Shown: piece after piece, positions 7,954-15,238 of the stretch | Numbering within the stretch: the stretch's first letter is position 1 | Layout of the letters: the number at the start of each line of letters is the position of its first letter | Assembly: GCA_020028535.1 (NCBI GenBank) | Contig: JAIBHM010000019.1 | Span: 1 to 16,070 of the forward strand | Origin: Armatimonadota bacterium | GTDB taxonomy: Bacteria > Sysuimicrobiota > Sysuimicrobiia > Sysuimicrobiales > Kaftiobacteriaceae | Direction of reading: 5' to 3' | Length of the DNA: 16,070 bases | Notes under the pieces: model-generated | The model's database searches: none | What the model was told of the DNA's origin: nothing | Seen by the model: the letters and a program-made list of their open reading frames with translations, nothing else | Translations under genes and position numbers: made by a program

Positions 7954-10900
7954 ATGAGTCTACGAGGCCTGTTTCCCGTCCTACGGGAGCAGCCATCCTA
8001 CAACCAGGTGCTGGAAGCCATCCGGACGGGGGCCCATCCATGGGTCGTCGGCCCCTCCGGCTCGGAGAAGGCGTACGTGCTCGCCGCCCTTGGAGGCGAC
8101 CTCGGGCTCACTGCGGACGGCACCGTGCTCATCGTGACCCCTTCGCGCGAGGCGGCCGACCGGCTGCACGATGACCTCCTAGCCTTCATCCCCGAACTGG
8201 AACAGCGGCTGATCGTCTACCCGCAGTGGGAGGTCCTGCCGTCCGACGAAGGGCGTCTTGCCGCGGATGCGGTGGGGGAGCGCCTGTCCGTACTCATCCG
8301 CCTGCTGCAGGGTGAGGCGCCGTGGATCATCGCGCCGGTCGCGGCCCTTCTGCGAAAGCTGCCCGGTCCCCAGGCGCTGCGGTCCTCAGGCGAAGAGGTG
8401 AAGGCTGGGGAGCAGCGCGATCTGGGCGCGCTTACCACGTTCCTTTCATCATCCGGCTACGAACGCGTCGATCTCGTCACCTCGCGCGGGGAGTTCGCCG
8501 TTCGGGGCGGCATCCTCGATGTCTTTCCGCCGCAGACCGCCGAGCCGGTCCGCGTTGAGTGGTGGGGGGATGAGATCGAATCGGTCCGTGCGTTTGAGGT
8601 CGAGTCACAACGCAGCACTCGTGCGTTGGCCTCAGTGAATCTGCCACCGGTCCAGGAGTCGGGCGGAACTGCGACCCTGCTGGACTACCTGGGGGCGGGT
8701 TCGCTTGTCGCCCTCGATGAGCCCCCCGACCTGCAGCGCCAGGCTCGATCGCTCATGGAGGGACCCGGCGCCATTGAGCCATCACCGTTCTTCGCGTGGG
8801 GCAAGTTGCCGCAGGCCGAAGGCCTGCGTGCGGTTTCAATCTCCACGATCCACGGTGGGGATGATTCTGAGCGTGAAGTGACGCTGCGATTCGCAGGCGT
8901 CGAAGCGTTCGGCGGTCAGATGAAGCTCTTTACCTCCGCGCTGCTGGAATGGATCACGTCGGGCCGCCGGGTCGTCATCGCCACCGCGCAGGTCCAGCGC
9001 GTTGGGGAGATCCTGCGGGAACACGGTCTTGCCGTGACAACCGCGGAAGCCCTTGCAGACTCGCCCGAGCCAGGACAGATCATCGCAGTGAACACGCCAC
9101 TGAGCCGCGGGTTCCAACTGGAACCCGCGGGACTTGTGGTCGTCACGGATAGCGAGATGGTGGGGTGGCGCCGGCGCCGCCGCAGGCTGCGCTTCCGTGA
9201 AGGTGTGCGCCTGTACTCGTGGGCCGACCTCGGACCGGGCGATCTTGTTGTGCACATCCACCACGGCATCGGCATCTACCGCGAGATGACACGCATGCTG
9301 CTGAACGGGGCGGAGCGCGATTACCTGACGCTGGAATACGCGCAGGGCGACCGCCTCTACGTGCCGACCGACCAGATCAACCTGGTGCAGCGCTACATCG
9401 GCGTTGAAGGCCAGCATCCAAAAATCCACCGGCTGGGCGGCGCGGAGTGGGAGCGCGAGAAGAAGAAAGTCCGCGAAGCGGCGCAGGACCTCGCGCGGGA
9501 GCTCCTCGAGCTGTACGCGAAGCGCGAGCGCGCGTCGGGGCACGCCTTTGCGGCGGACACGGCCTGGCAGCATGAGCTGGAGGCCACCTTCGAATTCGAA
9601 GAGACCCCGGACCAGTGGCTGGCAATTCAGGACGTGAAGCGCGACATGGAGCAGGCGAAGCCGATGGACCGTCTGATCGCCGGCGACGTCGGCTATGGAA
9701 AGACAGAAGTGGCCCTGCGTGCCGCGTTCAAAGCGGTGATGGATGGCAAACAGGTGGCGGTGCTCGTGCCCACGACTGTGCTCGCGCAGCAGCACCACAA
9801 TGTCTTCCTAAAGCGTCTGGCCGCGTACCCGATCAGGGTGGAGATGCTCAGCCGGTTCCGCTCCCGGGCGGAGCAGAAGCGCACGCTGGCCGACGTTGCG
9901 GCCGGCACCGTGGACATCATCATCGGGACGCACCGGCTGCTCCAGAAGGACGTGCAGTTCAAGAAGCTCGGTCTGGTCATCATCGACGAGGAGCAGCGTT
10001 TCGGCGTCAAGCACAAAGAGAAGCTGAAGCAGCTCCGCGCCACCGTGGACGTCCTCACGCTCACGGCGACGCCGATCCCGCGCACCCTGCACATGTCGCT
10101 GGTCGGGCTGCGCGATATGTCGGTCATGGAGACGCCACCCGAGGCGCGCCTGGCGATATCGACGGAGATCCGCCCCTACGACGACGACCTGGTACGGCAC
10201 GCCATCATGCGCGAGCTCGATCGCGGTGGGCAGGTCTACGTGGTGCACAATCGGGTGGAGACGATCGAGCGCGCGGCGCGCCGGATCCGCTCGGTGGTGC
10301 CCGAGGCGAAGGTCGCCGTAGCGCACGGGCAGATGCCGGAGGAGCGCCTGGAGCACGTGATGATGGACTTCCTGGGGGGCCGCTACAACGTGCTGGTGTG
10401 CACGACGATCGTCGAGATCGGGTTGGACATCCCCCGCGTGAATACGATCATCATCGAGGACGCGCACATGATGGGGCTGTCGCAACTCTACCAGCTTCGA
10501 GGGCGCGTGGGCCGCTCGGACCGCCAGGCGTTTTGCTACCTGCTCTACCCGCGCGGCGCGGGACTCACCGAAGAAGCCCGAGCGCGTTTGGAAGCGATGC
10601 AAGAGTTCGTCGAACTGGGATCGGGGCTCAAGCTGGCGATGCGCGACCTGGAGATCCGCGGGGCGGGAAACCTGCTGGGGCCGGAGCAGCACGGGCAGCT
10701 CGCCGCGGTCGGCTTTGAACTCTATACGCGCCTGCTGGATGAGGCCGTGCACGAGCTGCGCGGTGAGATCGTCGAAGATGCGCCCGATGCCACGATCGAT
10801 CTCGGCGTGGACGCCTACCTGCCCGAAAAGTACGTCCCCGACGAGGGCCAGCGCATGGCACTGTACCGCAAGCTTGCGGGCGCGCGGACGGTGGACGAAA

Positions 10901-11253
10901 CCGACGAGATCGCGGAGGAGATCGCCGACCGCTATGGCGCCATGCCGGATCCGGCCGCGCACCTGGTGGAAATCGTCCGGCTGCGCGCGCTGGCGAAGGA
11001 AGCCGGCGTCGCCGCGATCAGCCGCGAGAAGGATCGCATCGTCATCAAGCCCGCCGCGGCATGGACGCCGTCGCCCGACGAGGAGCGCAGACTCACCATG
11101 CAGTTCCGCGGCCGCCTCACCGTCTCCGCGGGTCTGCTCCGGCTGCGCCCCGGCGAACCGCGCTTTGCCGACGACGCGGAGTGGATCCGGCAGGTTCTGC
11201 TCACGCTGAAGGGCCTCACCCGGTTGCGGGAGCCGGCCACAGTCTCCCCCTGA
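7954..11253 (+). CDS. mfd: Transcription-repair coupling factor Mfd
   Basis: 1099 residues, close to the usual 1150. Mfd pushes stalled RNA polymerase off damaged template and recruits UvrA for excision repair. The N-terminal UvrB-like module keeps only a degenerate nucleotide loop (GPSGSEKAY), as is normal for Mfd, and the UvrA-contact region follows (about 130-240). The RNA polymerase interaction domain, CarD-like, starts near residue 423 (LGPGDLVVHIHHGIGIY). The RecG-like motor has Walker A GDVGYGKT (577-584), DEEQ box (678-681), TATPIPRTLHMSL, and in the second lobe TTIVEIGLDIPRVNT and QLYQLRGRVGRSDR. The TRCF C-terminal domain ends the protein (about 945-1080). All motor residues look intact. 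A new promoter precedes it, so it is not strictly part of the nadE set. Confidence 0.97.
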   Translation: MSLRGLFPVLREQPSYNQVLEAIRTGAHPWVVGPSGSEKAYVLAALGGDLGLTADGTVLIVTPSREAADRLHDDLLAFIPELEQRLIVYPQWEVLPSDEGRLAADAVGERLSVLIRLLQGEAPWIIAPVAALLRKLPGPQALRSSGEEVKAGEQRDLGALTTFLSSSGYERVDLVTSRGEFAVRGGILDVFPPQTAEPVRVEWWGDEIESVRAFEVESQRSTRALASVNLPPVQESGGTATLLDYLGAGSLVALDEPPDLQRQARSLMEGPGAIEPSPFFAWGKLPQAEGLRAVSISTIHGGDDSEREVTLRFAGVEAFGGQMKLFTSALLEWITSGRRVVIATAQVQRVGEILREHGLAVTTAEALADSPEPGQIIAVNTPLSRGFQLEPAGLVVVTDSEMVGWRRRRRRLRFREGVRLYSWADLGPGDLVVHIHHGIGIYREMTRMLLNGAERDYLTLEYAQGDRLYVPTDQINLVQRYIGVEGQHPKIHRLGGAEWEREKKKVREAAQDLARELLELYAKRERASGHAFAADTAWQHELEATFEFEETPDQWLAIQDVKRDMEQAKPMDRLIAGDVGYGKTEVALRAAFKAVMDGKQVAVLVPTTVLAQQHHNVFLKRLAAYPIRVEMLSRFRSRAEQKRTLADVAAGTVDIIIGTHRLLQKDVQFKKLGLVIIDEEQRFGVKHKEKLKQLRATVDVLTLTATPIPRTLHMSLVGLRDMSVMETPPEARLAISTEIRPYDDDLVRHAIMRELDRGGQVYVVHNRVETIERAARRIRSVVPEAKVAVAHGQMPEERLEHVMMDFLGGRYNVLVCTTIVEIGLDIPRVNTIIIEDAHMMGLSQLYQLRGRVGRSDRQAFCYLLYPRGAGLTEEARARLEAMQEFVELGSGLKLAMRDLEIRGAGNLLGPEQHGQLAAVGFELYTRLLDEAVHELRGEIVEDAPDATIDLGVDAYLPEKYVPDEGQRMALYRKLAGARTVDETDEIAEEIADRYGAMPDPAAHLVEIVRLRALAKEAGVAAISREKDRIVIKPAAAWTPSPDEERRLTMQFRGRLTVSAGLLRLRPGEPRFADDAEWIRQVLLTLKGLTRLREPATVSP

Positions 11254-11263
11254 GCGGAGTCGC

Positions 11264-11302
11264 CGGTACTCTATCCTGATGACCTTGCGCGCTTGAGTAC
11301 CG
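11264..11302. repeat. 8-bp inverted repeat bracketing the isomerase -35 box
   Basis: CGGTACTC (11264-11271) and GAGTACCG (11295-11302) are exact reverse complements separated by 23 bases. The -35 hexamer TTGCGC (11285-11290) lies between the arms and the -10 box starts 6 bases after the second arm. It could be an operator or a weak hairpin at the end of the mfd message; no T run follows, so a terminator is less likely. Confidence 0.4.
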
Positions 11303-11313
11303 CCTTGTACGAT
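11285..11313 (+). promoter_or_regulatory. Candidate promoter for the prolyl isomerase gene
   Basis: TTGCGC (11285-11290, 4 of 6), a 17-base spacer and TACGAT (11308-11313, 4 of 6). Transcription would start near 11320, leaving a leader of about 44 bases that includes the Shine-Dalgarno AGGAG at 11351-11355. Unlike the mfd promoter it leaves a normal leader. Confidence 0.4.
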
Positions 11314-11363
11314 GAGACAGCCTGACGTGAAATCAGTGGACGTGGCTGGTAGGAGAAACGTGA

Positions 11364-12320
11364 ATGCGTAGTCGAGTGAGCGTGATCATCATCACCATTC
11401 TGCTGTGCCTGCTGGGCACGGCCGCCGCGGTGGCGGTCACCCAGGGGATGCAGCGAGGCACCAGCGTGGCGGCCACCATCAACGGCGAGGTGATCTACGC
11501 GAGCGATCTTGCCCGCGAAGTCGGCGCCATTTCGCGCCAGTACGGCATCGACCTCAACAGCGAGCAGGGCCGAACGCAGCGGAGTGAGATCTCGCGCATC
11601 GTGCTCGACCAGTTGATCGAGCAGCGCCTGATCCTGCAGGAGGCGCGCAAGCGGGGCGCGCTCGCCACCGACGCCCAGGTCGATGAGGCGCTCGCGGAAA
11701 TCCAGGCCAACTTCCCGTCTGAAGCTGAATTCCAGTTTGCGCTCGGCCAGCGCGGCCTCACCCTCAACGACTTGCGCGACCGGCTCCGCACCAACATCAC
11801 GGTGCAGAACCTCCAGGGCCGGGTCAGCAAGGCCACGGTGGGCGATGACGAGATTCAGAAGTTCTATCAGGGAAACCGCAAAGACTTCGACCAACCCGAG
11901 CAGGTGCGCGTGCGGCACATCCTGGTAGAGACCGAAGCGGAGGCCCGCTTCGTCCTCGCCAGGCTAAACCGCGGCGAGAGGTTCCAGGATTTAGCAAAGA
12001 CGCTGAGCAAGGATCCCGGCAGCCGTGAGCAGAGCGGCGATCTCGGGTTCATCGGACGGGGGCAGCTCGTGCCGGAGTTCGAGCGCGTGGCGTTCACCCT
12101 GCAGCCCGGTCAGGTGTCTGACGTTGTGAAGACGCAGTTCGGTTTTCACATCATCCAGATGATTGAGCGGAAGACCGCTCAGCCGAGCAGGCTCGAGCAA
12201 GTGCGGGAGCAGATCCGCCGCCAGCTCCTCTCAAAGAAGCAGGAAGGCGACTTCACGGCCTGGCTGAAGCTCGTGAAAGCCCAGGCGACCATCAAACGCG
12301 GCGACACGCCCACGAAATAA
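11364..12320 (+). CDS. Membrane-anchored parvulin-type peptidyl-prolyl isomerase (SurA/PrsA-like)
   Basis: 318 residues. An N-terminal hydrophobic segment (about 5-27, VSVIIITILLCLLGTAAAV) is a signal anchor or signal peptide; there is no clear lipobox, so it is probably not a PrsA-style lipoprotein. A SurA-N-like chaperone region follows (about 35-170, starting VAATINGEVIYASDLAREV), then a parvulin domain from residue 181 (VRVRHILVETE through SGDLGFIGRGQLVPEFERVAF to QFGFHIIQMIER). It should assist folding of exported proteins outside the membrane. The start is supported by AGGAG at 11351-11355, 8 bases before the ATG. It follows mfd as in several Terrabacterial genomes and precedes the S4 gene by 11 bases. 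Confidence 0.92.
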   Translation: MRSRVSVIIITILLCLLGTAAAVAVTQGMQRGTSVAATINGEVIYASDLAREVGAISRQYGIDLNSEQGRTQRSEISRIVLDQLIEQRLILQEARKRGALATDAQVDEALAEIQANFPSEAEFQFALGQRGLTLNDLRDRLRTNITVQNLQGRVSKATVGDDEIQKFYQGNRKDFDQPEQVRVRHILVETEAEARFVLARLNRGERFQDLAKTLSKDPGSREQSGDLGFIGRGQLVPEFERVAFTLQPGQVSDVVKTQFGFHIIQMIERKTAQPSRLEQVREQIRRQLLSKKQEGDFTAWLKLVKAQATIKRGDTPTK

Positions 12321-12331
12321 CTCACGGGGCC

Positions 12332-12595
12332 GTGCGGCTCGACAAATTCCTCCAGGTGAGCCGGTTGATCAAGCGCCGCGAGGTCGCCAACCGGCTCTGC
12401 GACCACGGGCGGGTCCGGCTCAACGGCGAAGTGGCCAAAGCCTCAGCAACGGTGCGCGCGGGGGACGTCATCACCATCAGCCGCGGGGACCGCCGCCTTG
12501 TCGCAAAGATCATGGACATCCCCGAGCGTCCCGCATCCTCGACCGCCCTCGTCGAGATCCTGGCCAGGACAACCGTGGACGAATGGCATGCCTAA
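12332..12595 (+). CDS. rqcP: S4-domain RNA-binding protein, RqcP-like
   Basis: 87 residues that are nearly all S4 fold: MRLDKFLQVSRLIKRREVA, then GRVRLNGEVAKASATVRAGD and a short strand-rich tail. Small S4 proteins at this position next to divIC (YabO in Bacillus) are RqcP/Hsp15 homologues that bind 50S subunits carrying stalled peptidyl-tRNA and help poly-alanine tailing in ribosome quality control. The symbol rests on size, sequence and neighbourhood; Hsp15 (HslR) is the alternative name. It starts with GTG at 12332, the only start that gives the family N-terminus, with no clear Shine-Dalgarno, 11 bases after the isomerase stop. The stop overlaps the enolase ATG by 8 bases, so the pair is coupled. 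Confidence 0.85.
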   Translation: MRLDKFLQVSRLIKRREVANRLCDHGRVRLNGEVAKASATVRAGDVITISRGDRRLVAKIMDIPERPASSTALVEILARTTVDEWHA

Positions 12596-13889
12596 GATCG
12601 CCTCGGTTCACGCCCGCGAGATCCTTGACTCCCGGGGCAATCCCACGCTTGAAGCGGATGTGCGACTCGAGGACGGGGCGTGGGGGCGCGCGGCAGTCCC
12701 CTCAGGCGCATCGACAGGAGCACACGAAGCACTGGAGCTGCGCGACGGTGATCCAACCCGGTTCGGCGGCAAGGGCGTGCTGCAGGCCGTCGCTAACGTG
12801 AACGAACGGATCGCGCCCGAGATCATCGGCCGTGACGCCGCCAACCAGGCTGGAGTGGATCGCCGTCTGATCGAGCTGGACGGCACCGCCAACAAGGCTC
12901 GCCTCGGCGCGAACGCCATCCTTGGGGTCTCCCTTGCCACCGCCAAAGCCGCCGCGGCCTCGGCCGGTGTTCCCCTCTACCGGCACCTTGGGGGTGACCA
13001 GGCGCGTGTGCTGCCCGTGCCCTTCCTAAATGTCATCAACGGCGGCGCCCACGCCGACAACCCGCTCGACGTGCAGGAGTTCATGCTCGTCCCGCTCAGA
13101 TCGGGCAGGTTCGCCGATGCTCTGCGTATGGGCGTTGAGACCTTTCACCGGCTGCGGGCCGCGTTGAAGTCGAGAGGCATGGTGACGGCCGTCGGAGATG
13201 AGGGTGGCTTCGCGCCGGAGCTGCGATCGACTGAGGAGGCGCTCGACCTCCTGATGAAGTCCATTGCGGAAGCCGGCTACGCGCCGGGGGCCGACATCGC
13301 GATCGCGCTCGACACGGCCGCGACCGAACTCTACGAGGACGGAGTGTATCACTTCCCGGGTGAGGGCACGCAGCGGAACCGGACGCAGATGATCCAGTAC
13401 TATGACGGACTGTGCCGCCAGTTCCCGATTGTCTCGATCGAGGACGGCGTCGCGGAGGACGATTGGGACGCGTGGCGGGAACTCACCCAGCGCCTGGGCG
13501 GACGGGTCCAGCTGGTGGGCGATGACCTCTTTGTTACAAACACGGCGCGACTGCGGCGGGGGATCGACTCGGGCGTCGCCAACGCCATCCTCATCAAGGT
13601 CAATCAGATCGGCACGCTCACCGAAACCCTCGAGGCGGTATCCATGGCCAAAGAGGCGGGATACGGGGTCATCATCTCCCACCGCTCGGGAGACACCGAG
13701 GATACTACGATCGCCGACCTCACGGTGGCGACCGGCGCGGGCCAGATCAAGTCGGGCGCGCCGTCACGGTCCGAGCGCGTCGCCAAGTACAATCAGCTGC
13801 TGCGCATCTCAGCGGAGCTTGGAGAGCGGGCGATCTTCTCCGGGGCGACCGCGCTGGGGGGCCCCCTTGGGAAGAGGAATACGCGTTGA
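12588..13889 (+). CDS. eno: Enolase (2-phosphoglycerate dehydratase)
   Basis: 433 residues, full length. Enolase interconverts 2-phosphoglycerate and phosphoenolpyruvate in glycolysis and is a cytoplasmic Mg2+ enzyme. Family blocks are all present: VPSGASTGAHEALELRDGD, PFLNVINGGAHADN, Glu205 in VGDEGGFAPEL, metal-binding IEDGVAEDDW and LVGDDLFVTN, the catalytic base Lys337 in IKVNQIGTLTET, His365 in ISHRSGDTEDT, and Lys388 in QIKSGAPSRSER. Start at ATG 12588 gives the standard MPKIASVHAREILDSRGNPT; in-frame codons upstream are shadows of the S4 gene. Its position between the RqcP-like and FtsB-like genes is not the usual glycolytic context and implies co-expression with translation and division functions. 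Confidence 0.97.
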   Translation: MPKIASVHAREILDSRGNPTLEADVRLEDGAWGRAAVPSGASTGAHEALELRDGDPTRFGGKGVLQAVANVNERIAPEIIGRDAANQAGVDRRLIELDGTANKARLGANAILGVSLATAKAAAASAGVPLYRHLGGDQARVLPVPFLNVINGGAHADNPLDVQEFMLVPLRSGRFADALRMGVETFHRLRAALKSRGMVTAVGDEGGFAPELRSTEEALDLLMKSIAEAGYAPGADIAIALDTAATELYEDGVYHFPGEGTQRNRTQMIQYYDGLCRQFPIVSIEDGVAEDDWDAWRELTQRLGGRVQLVGDDLFVTNTARLRRGIDSGVANAILIKVNQIGTLTETLEAVSMAKEAGYGVIISHRSGDTEDTTIADLTVATGAGQIKSGAPSRSERVAKYNQLLRISAELGERAIFSGATALGGPLGKRNTR

Positions 13890-13999
13890 GCACCACACAG
13901 GAAAAGATGGCGGTGCGTACAAACTAGTGGTCGGCGGGTAGCACTCAGGTCTTGTCGTTACACGGACTTTACGTCGCAGCAGCGAACGGAGCATCCGCT

Positions 14000-14413
14000 A
14001 TGAGCCTCGCCACAGCCCGGGCGGGAAATCGGGGACATCCACCGAACCGCCGCCTGTCCCGGCCCGCAGTCGCCCTCATCGTTCTGGTCGTCGGCGGCGC
14101 TGCGGTTCAGGTCTTCGGCTCGAGCTTCTTGACCGTCTACCGCCTGGACCGCGAGGCGGCACGGCTGGAGGCGCTCAAGCGGGACCTCCAGGAGCAGAAT
14201 GCCATCCTCCGCGAGGAGATCAAGCTCCTGGCCACCCCCCAGTACATCGAGAAGCTGGCCCGGGAGCAGTTAGGCCTCGTCAAGCCGGGCGAGGTGGCCA
14301 TCCTGATCATTCAACCGAGGCCTCAACCACCCCCCAGGCCGGCCCGCCTGCCACAGGATAACCTGTCCCTGCTCCGGCGACTGTGGATGTCACTGCTGCG
14401 CTGGCTGCAGTGA
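14000..14413 (+). CDS. FtsB/DivIC-family septum formation initiator
   Basis: 137 residues with the compact layout of FtsB/DivIC/FtsL-type divisome proteins: a short basic cytoplasmic tail (RRLSRP, to about residue 22), one membrane helix (about 23-43, VALIVLVVGGAAVQVFGSSF), a coiled coil (about 50-78, LDREAARLEALKRDL to ILREEIKLL) and the conserved YIEKLAREQLGLVKPGE segment. It should sit across the membrane with the coiled coil outside, joining partners at the septum. ATG 14000 is preferred; a TTG at 13952 would add 16 residues. A proline-rich tail (RPQPPPRPARLPQ) precedes the end. DivIC versus FtsB cannot be settled by sequence, so no symbol is given. The 110 bases before it hold no clear promoter. 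Confidence 0.88.
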   Translation: MSLATARAGNRGHPPNRRLSRPAVALIVLVVGGAAVQVFGSSFLTVYRLDREAARLEALKRDLQEQNAILREEIKLLATPQYIEKLAREQLGLVKPGEVAILIIQPRPQPPPRPARLPQDNLSLLRRLWMSLLRWLQ

Positions 14414-14429
14414 GTCTGCCGTTCGCTGA

Positions 14430-14458
14430 TTGACACTCCGAGAGGCCAGCCGTATAAT
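14430..14458 (+). promoter_or_regulatory. Perfect consensus sigma-70 promoter for the S1-domain gene
   Basis: TTGACA (14430-14435), exactly 17 bases, then TATAAT (14453-14458): both hexamers match consensus completely. Transcription should start near 14465 and give a leader of about 36 bases containing AGAGGAGG (14478-14485) and CGGAG (14491-14495). This is the best promoter in the window and implies strong constitutive expression of the next gene. Confidence 0.8.
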
Positions 14459-14500
14459 TCGCTCGCTATCCCCCTGTAGAGGAGGCACGCCGGAGCATCT

Positions 14501-14878
14501 ATGGCAGTTGAAACCGGTACTATTGTTGAAGGCACCGTCGTAAAGATCACCCCATATGGCGCGTTCGTGGAGCTGCCCGACGGGCGCAGCGGGCTGGTTC
14601 ACATCAGGGAGATCGCCGACATCTACGTGAAGGACGTCCGGGACTACCTGAAGGAGCAGGAGAAGGTAAAGGTCAAGGTCCTGGGGCTGAACGAGCGAGG
14701 AAAGCTCGATCTCTCCGTCAAGCAGGCCCTCAGTCCCGAGGAACGCGCCGCCCGGTCCCGCGCCAAGACCTCGTTCGAAGACAAGCTGAAGTCTTTCTTG
14801 AAGGAAAGCGAAGAGCGGCTGCTCGACCTCAAGCGCAACACCGAGGCGAAACGCGGCGGCGGGAAACGGCGGAAGTAG
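14501..14878 (+). CDS. Single S1-domain RNA-binding protein (YabR-like)
   Basis: 125 residues. An S1 OB-fold fills residues 1-75: GTIVEGTVVKITPYGAFVEL, GLVHIREIAD, VKVKVLGLNERGKLDLSVKQ. The rest is a charged, lysine-rich helical tail ending RGGGKRRK, likely to contact nucleic acid. Small S1 proteins after divIC (YabR/GSP13 in Bacillus) associate with ribosomes or RNA, and the same role is inferred here. The ATG at 14501 follows CGGAG by 5 bases and a stronger AGAGGAGG by 15 bases; the latter is further away than usual. It has its own consensus promoter despite lying in the cluster. The stop is 14 bases from the convergent gene, with no terminator hairpin seen between them. Confidence 0.9.
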   Translation: MAVETGTIVEGTVVKITPYGAFVELPDGRSGLVHIREIADIYVKDVRDYLKEQEKVKVKVLGLNERGKLDLSVKQALSPEERAARSRAKTSFEDKLKSFLKESEERLLDLKRNTEAKRGGGKRRK

Positions 14879-14892
14879 TCAGGAACGTCGGG

Positions 14893-15234
14893 TCAGCCCA
14901 CGCCCAGCAGCCAGGCAATATCCTCGAAGGCTTTCCACGTAATGTCATCATGCTCCAGCATCCGAGAGCGTTCCTGAATGTCCGTCCTGGCGGTGAGCTC
15001 CTCCAGTTGTTCATCCATCCGGGCTAACCGCGTCTTCACCTGTTGCAGGTCTGGGTTGCCGGAGATCCCCGGGACCAGGCCGCGCACGGTGGCCAGCGCC
15101 TGCCGCTCGACGTCGCGGGCCTGCCGGTCCATCTCGATCGCTTCCAGCCGGCTGTAGGCAACCAGTTCCCGCCGCGAGTCGAGGGCGCTCACCAGCGCCT
15201 CCCGCACCTGCTCCAGCGCTTTCCGCTCGTCCAT
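14893..15234 (-). CDS. Small hypothetical coiled-coil protein
   Basis: 113 residues, not recognised. It is soluble, without signal peptide or membrane segment, and rich in Glu, Arg, Leu and Ala with long heptad-like helices (about 1-50, then 64-92: LQQVKTRLARMDEQLEELTAR). The ATG at 15234 lies 4 bases after the ABC transporter stop codon (15241-15239), so the two are one transcription unit and probably translationally coupled. Longer in-frame starts reach back into the transporter frame and are unlikely. It might be an accessory or spacing protein; nothing in the sequence fixes a function. Confidence 0.7.
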   Translation of the reverse strand: MDERKALEQVREALVSALDSRRELVAYSRLEAIEMDRQARDVERQALATVRGLVPGISGNPDLQQVKTRLARMDEQLEELTARTDIQERSRMLEHDDITWKAFEDIAWLLGVG

Positions 15235-15238
15235 CCGG

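Noticed and set aside
9615..10718. A 367-residue open frame overlapping mfd in another frame.
   Set aside because: Arg/Gly/Ala-rich shadow translation; the mfd frame carries all helicase motifs across the same bases.
13890..13920. GCACC and GGTGC after enolase as a terminator stem.
   Set aside because: Only 5 pairs around a 17-base loop and no T run, so it is too weak to call.
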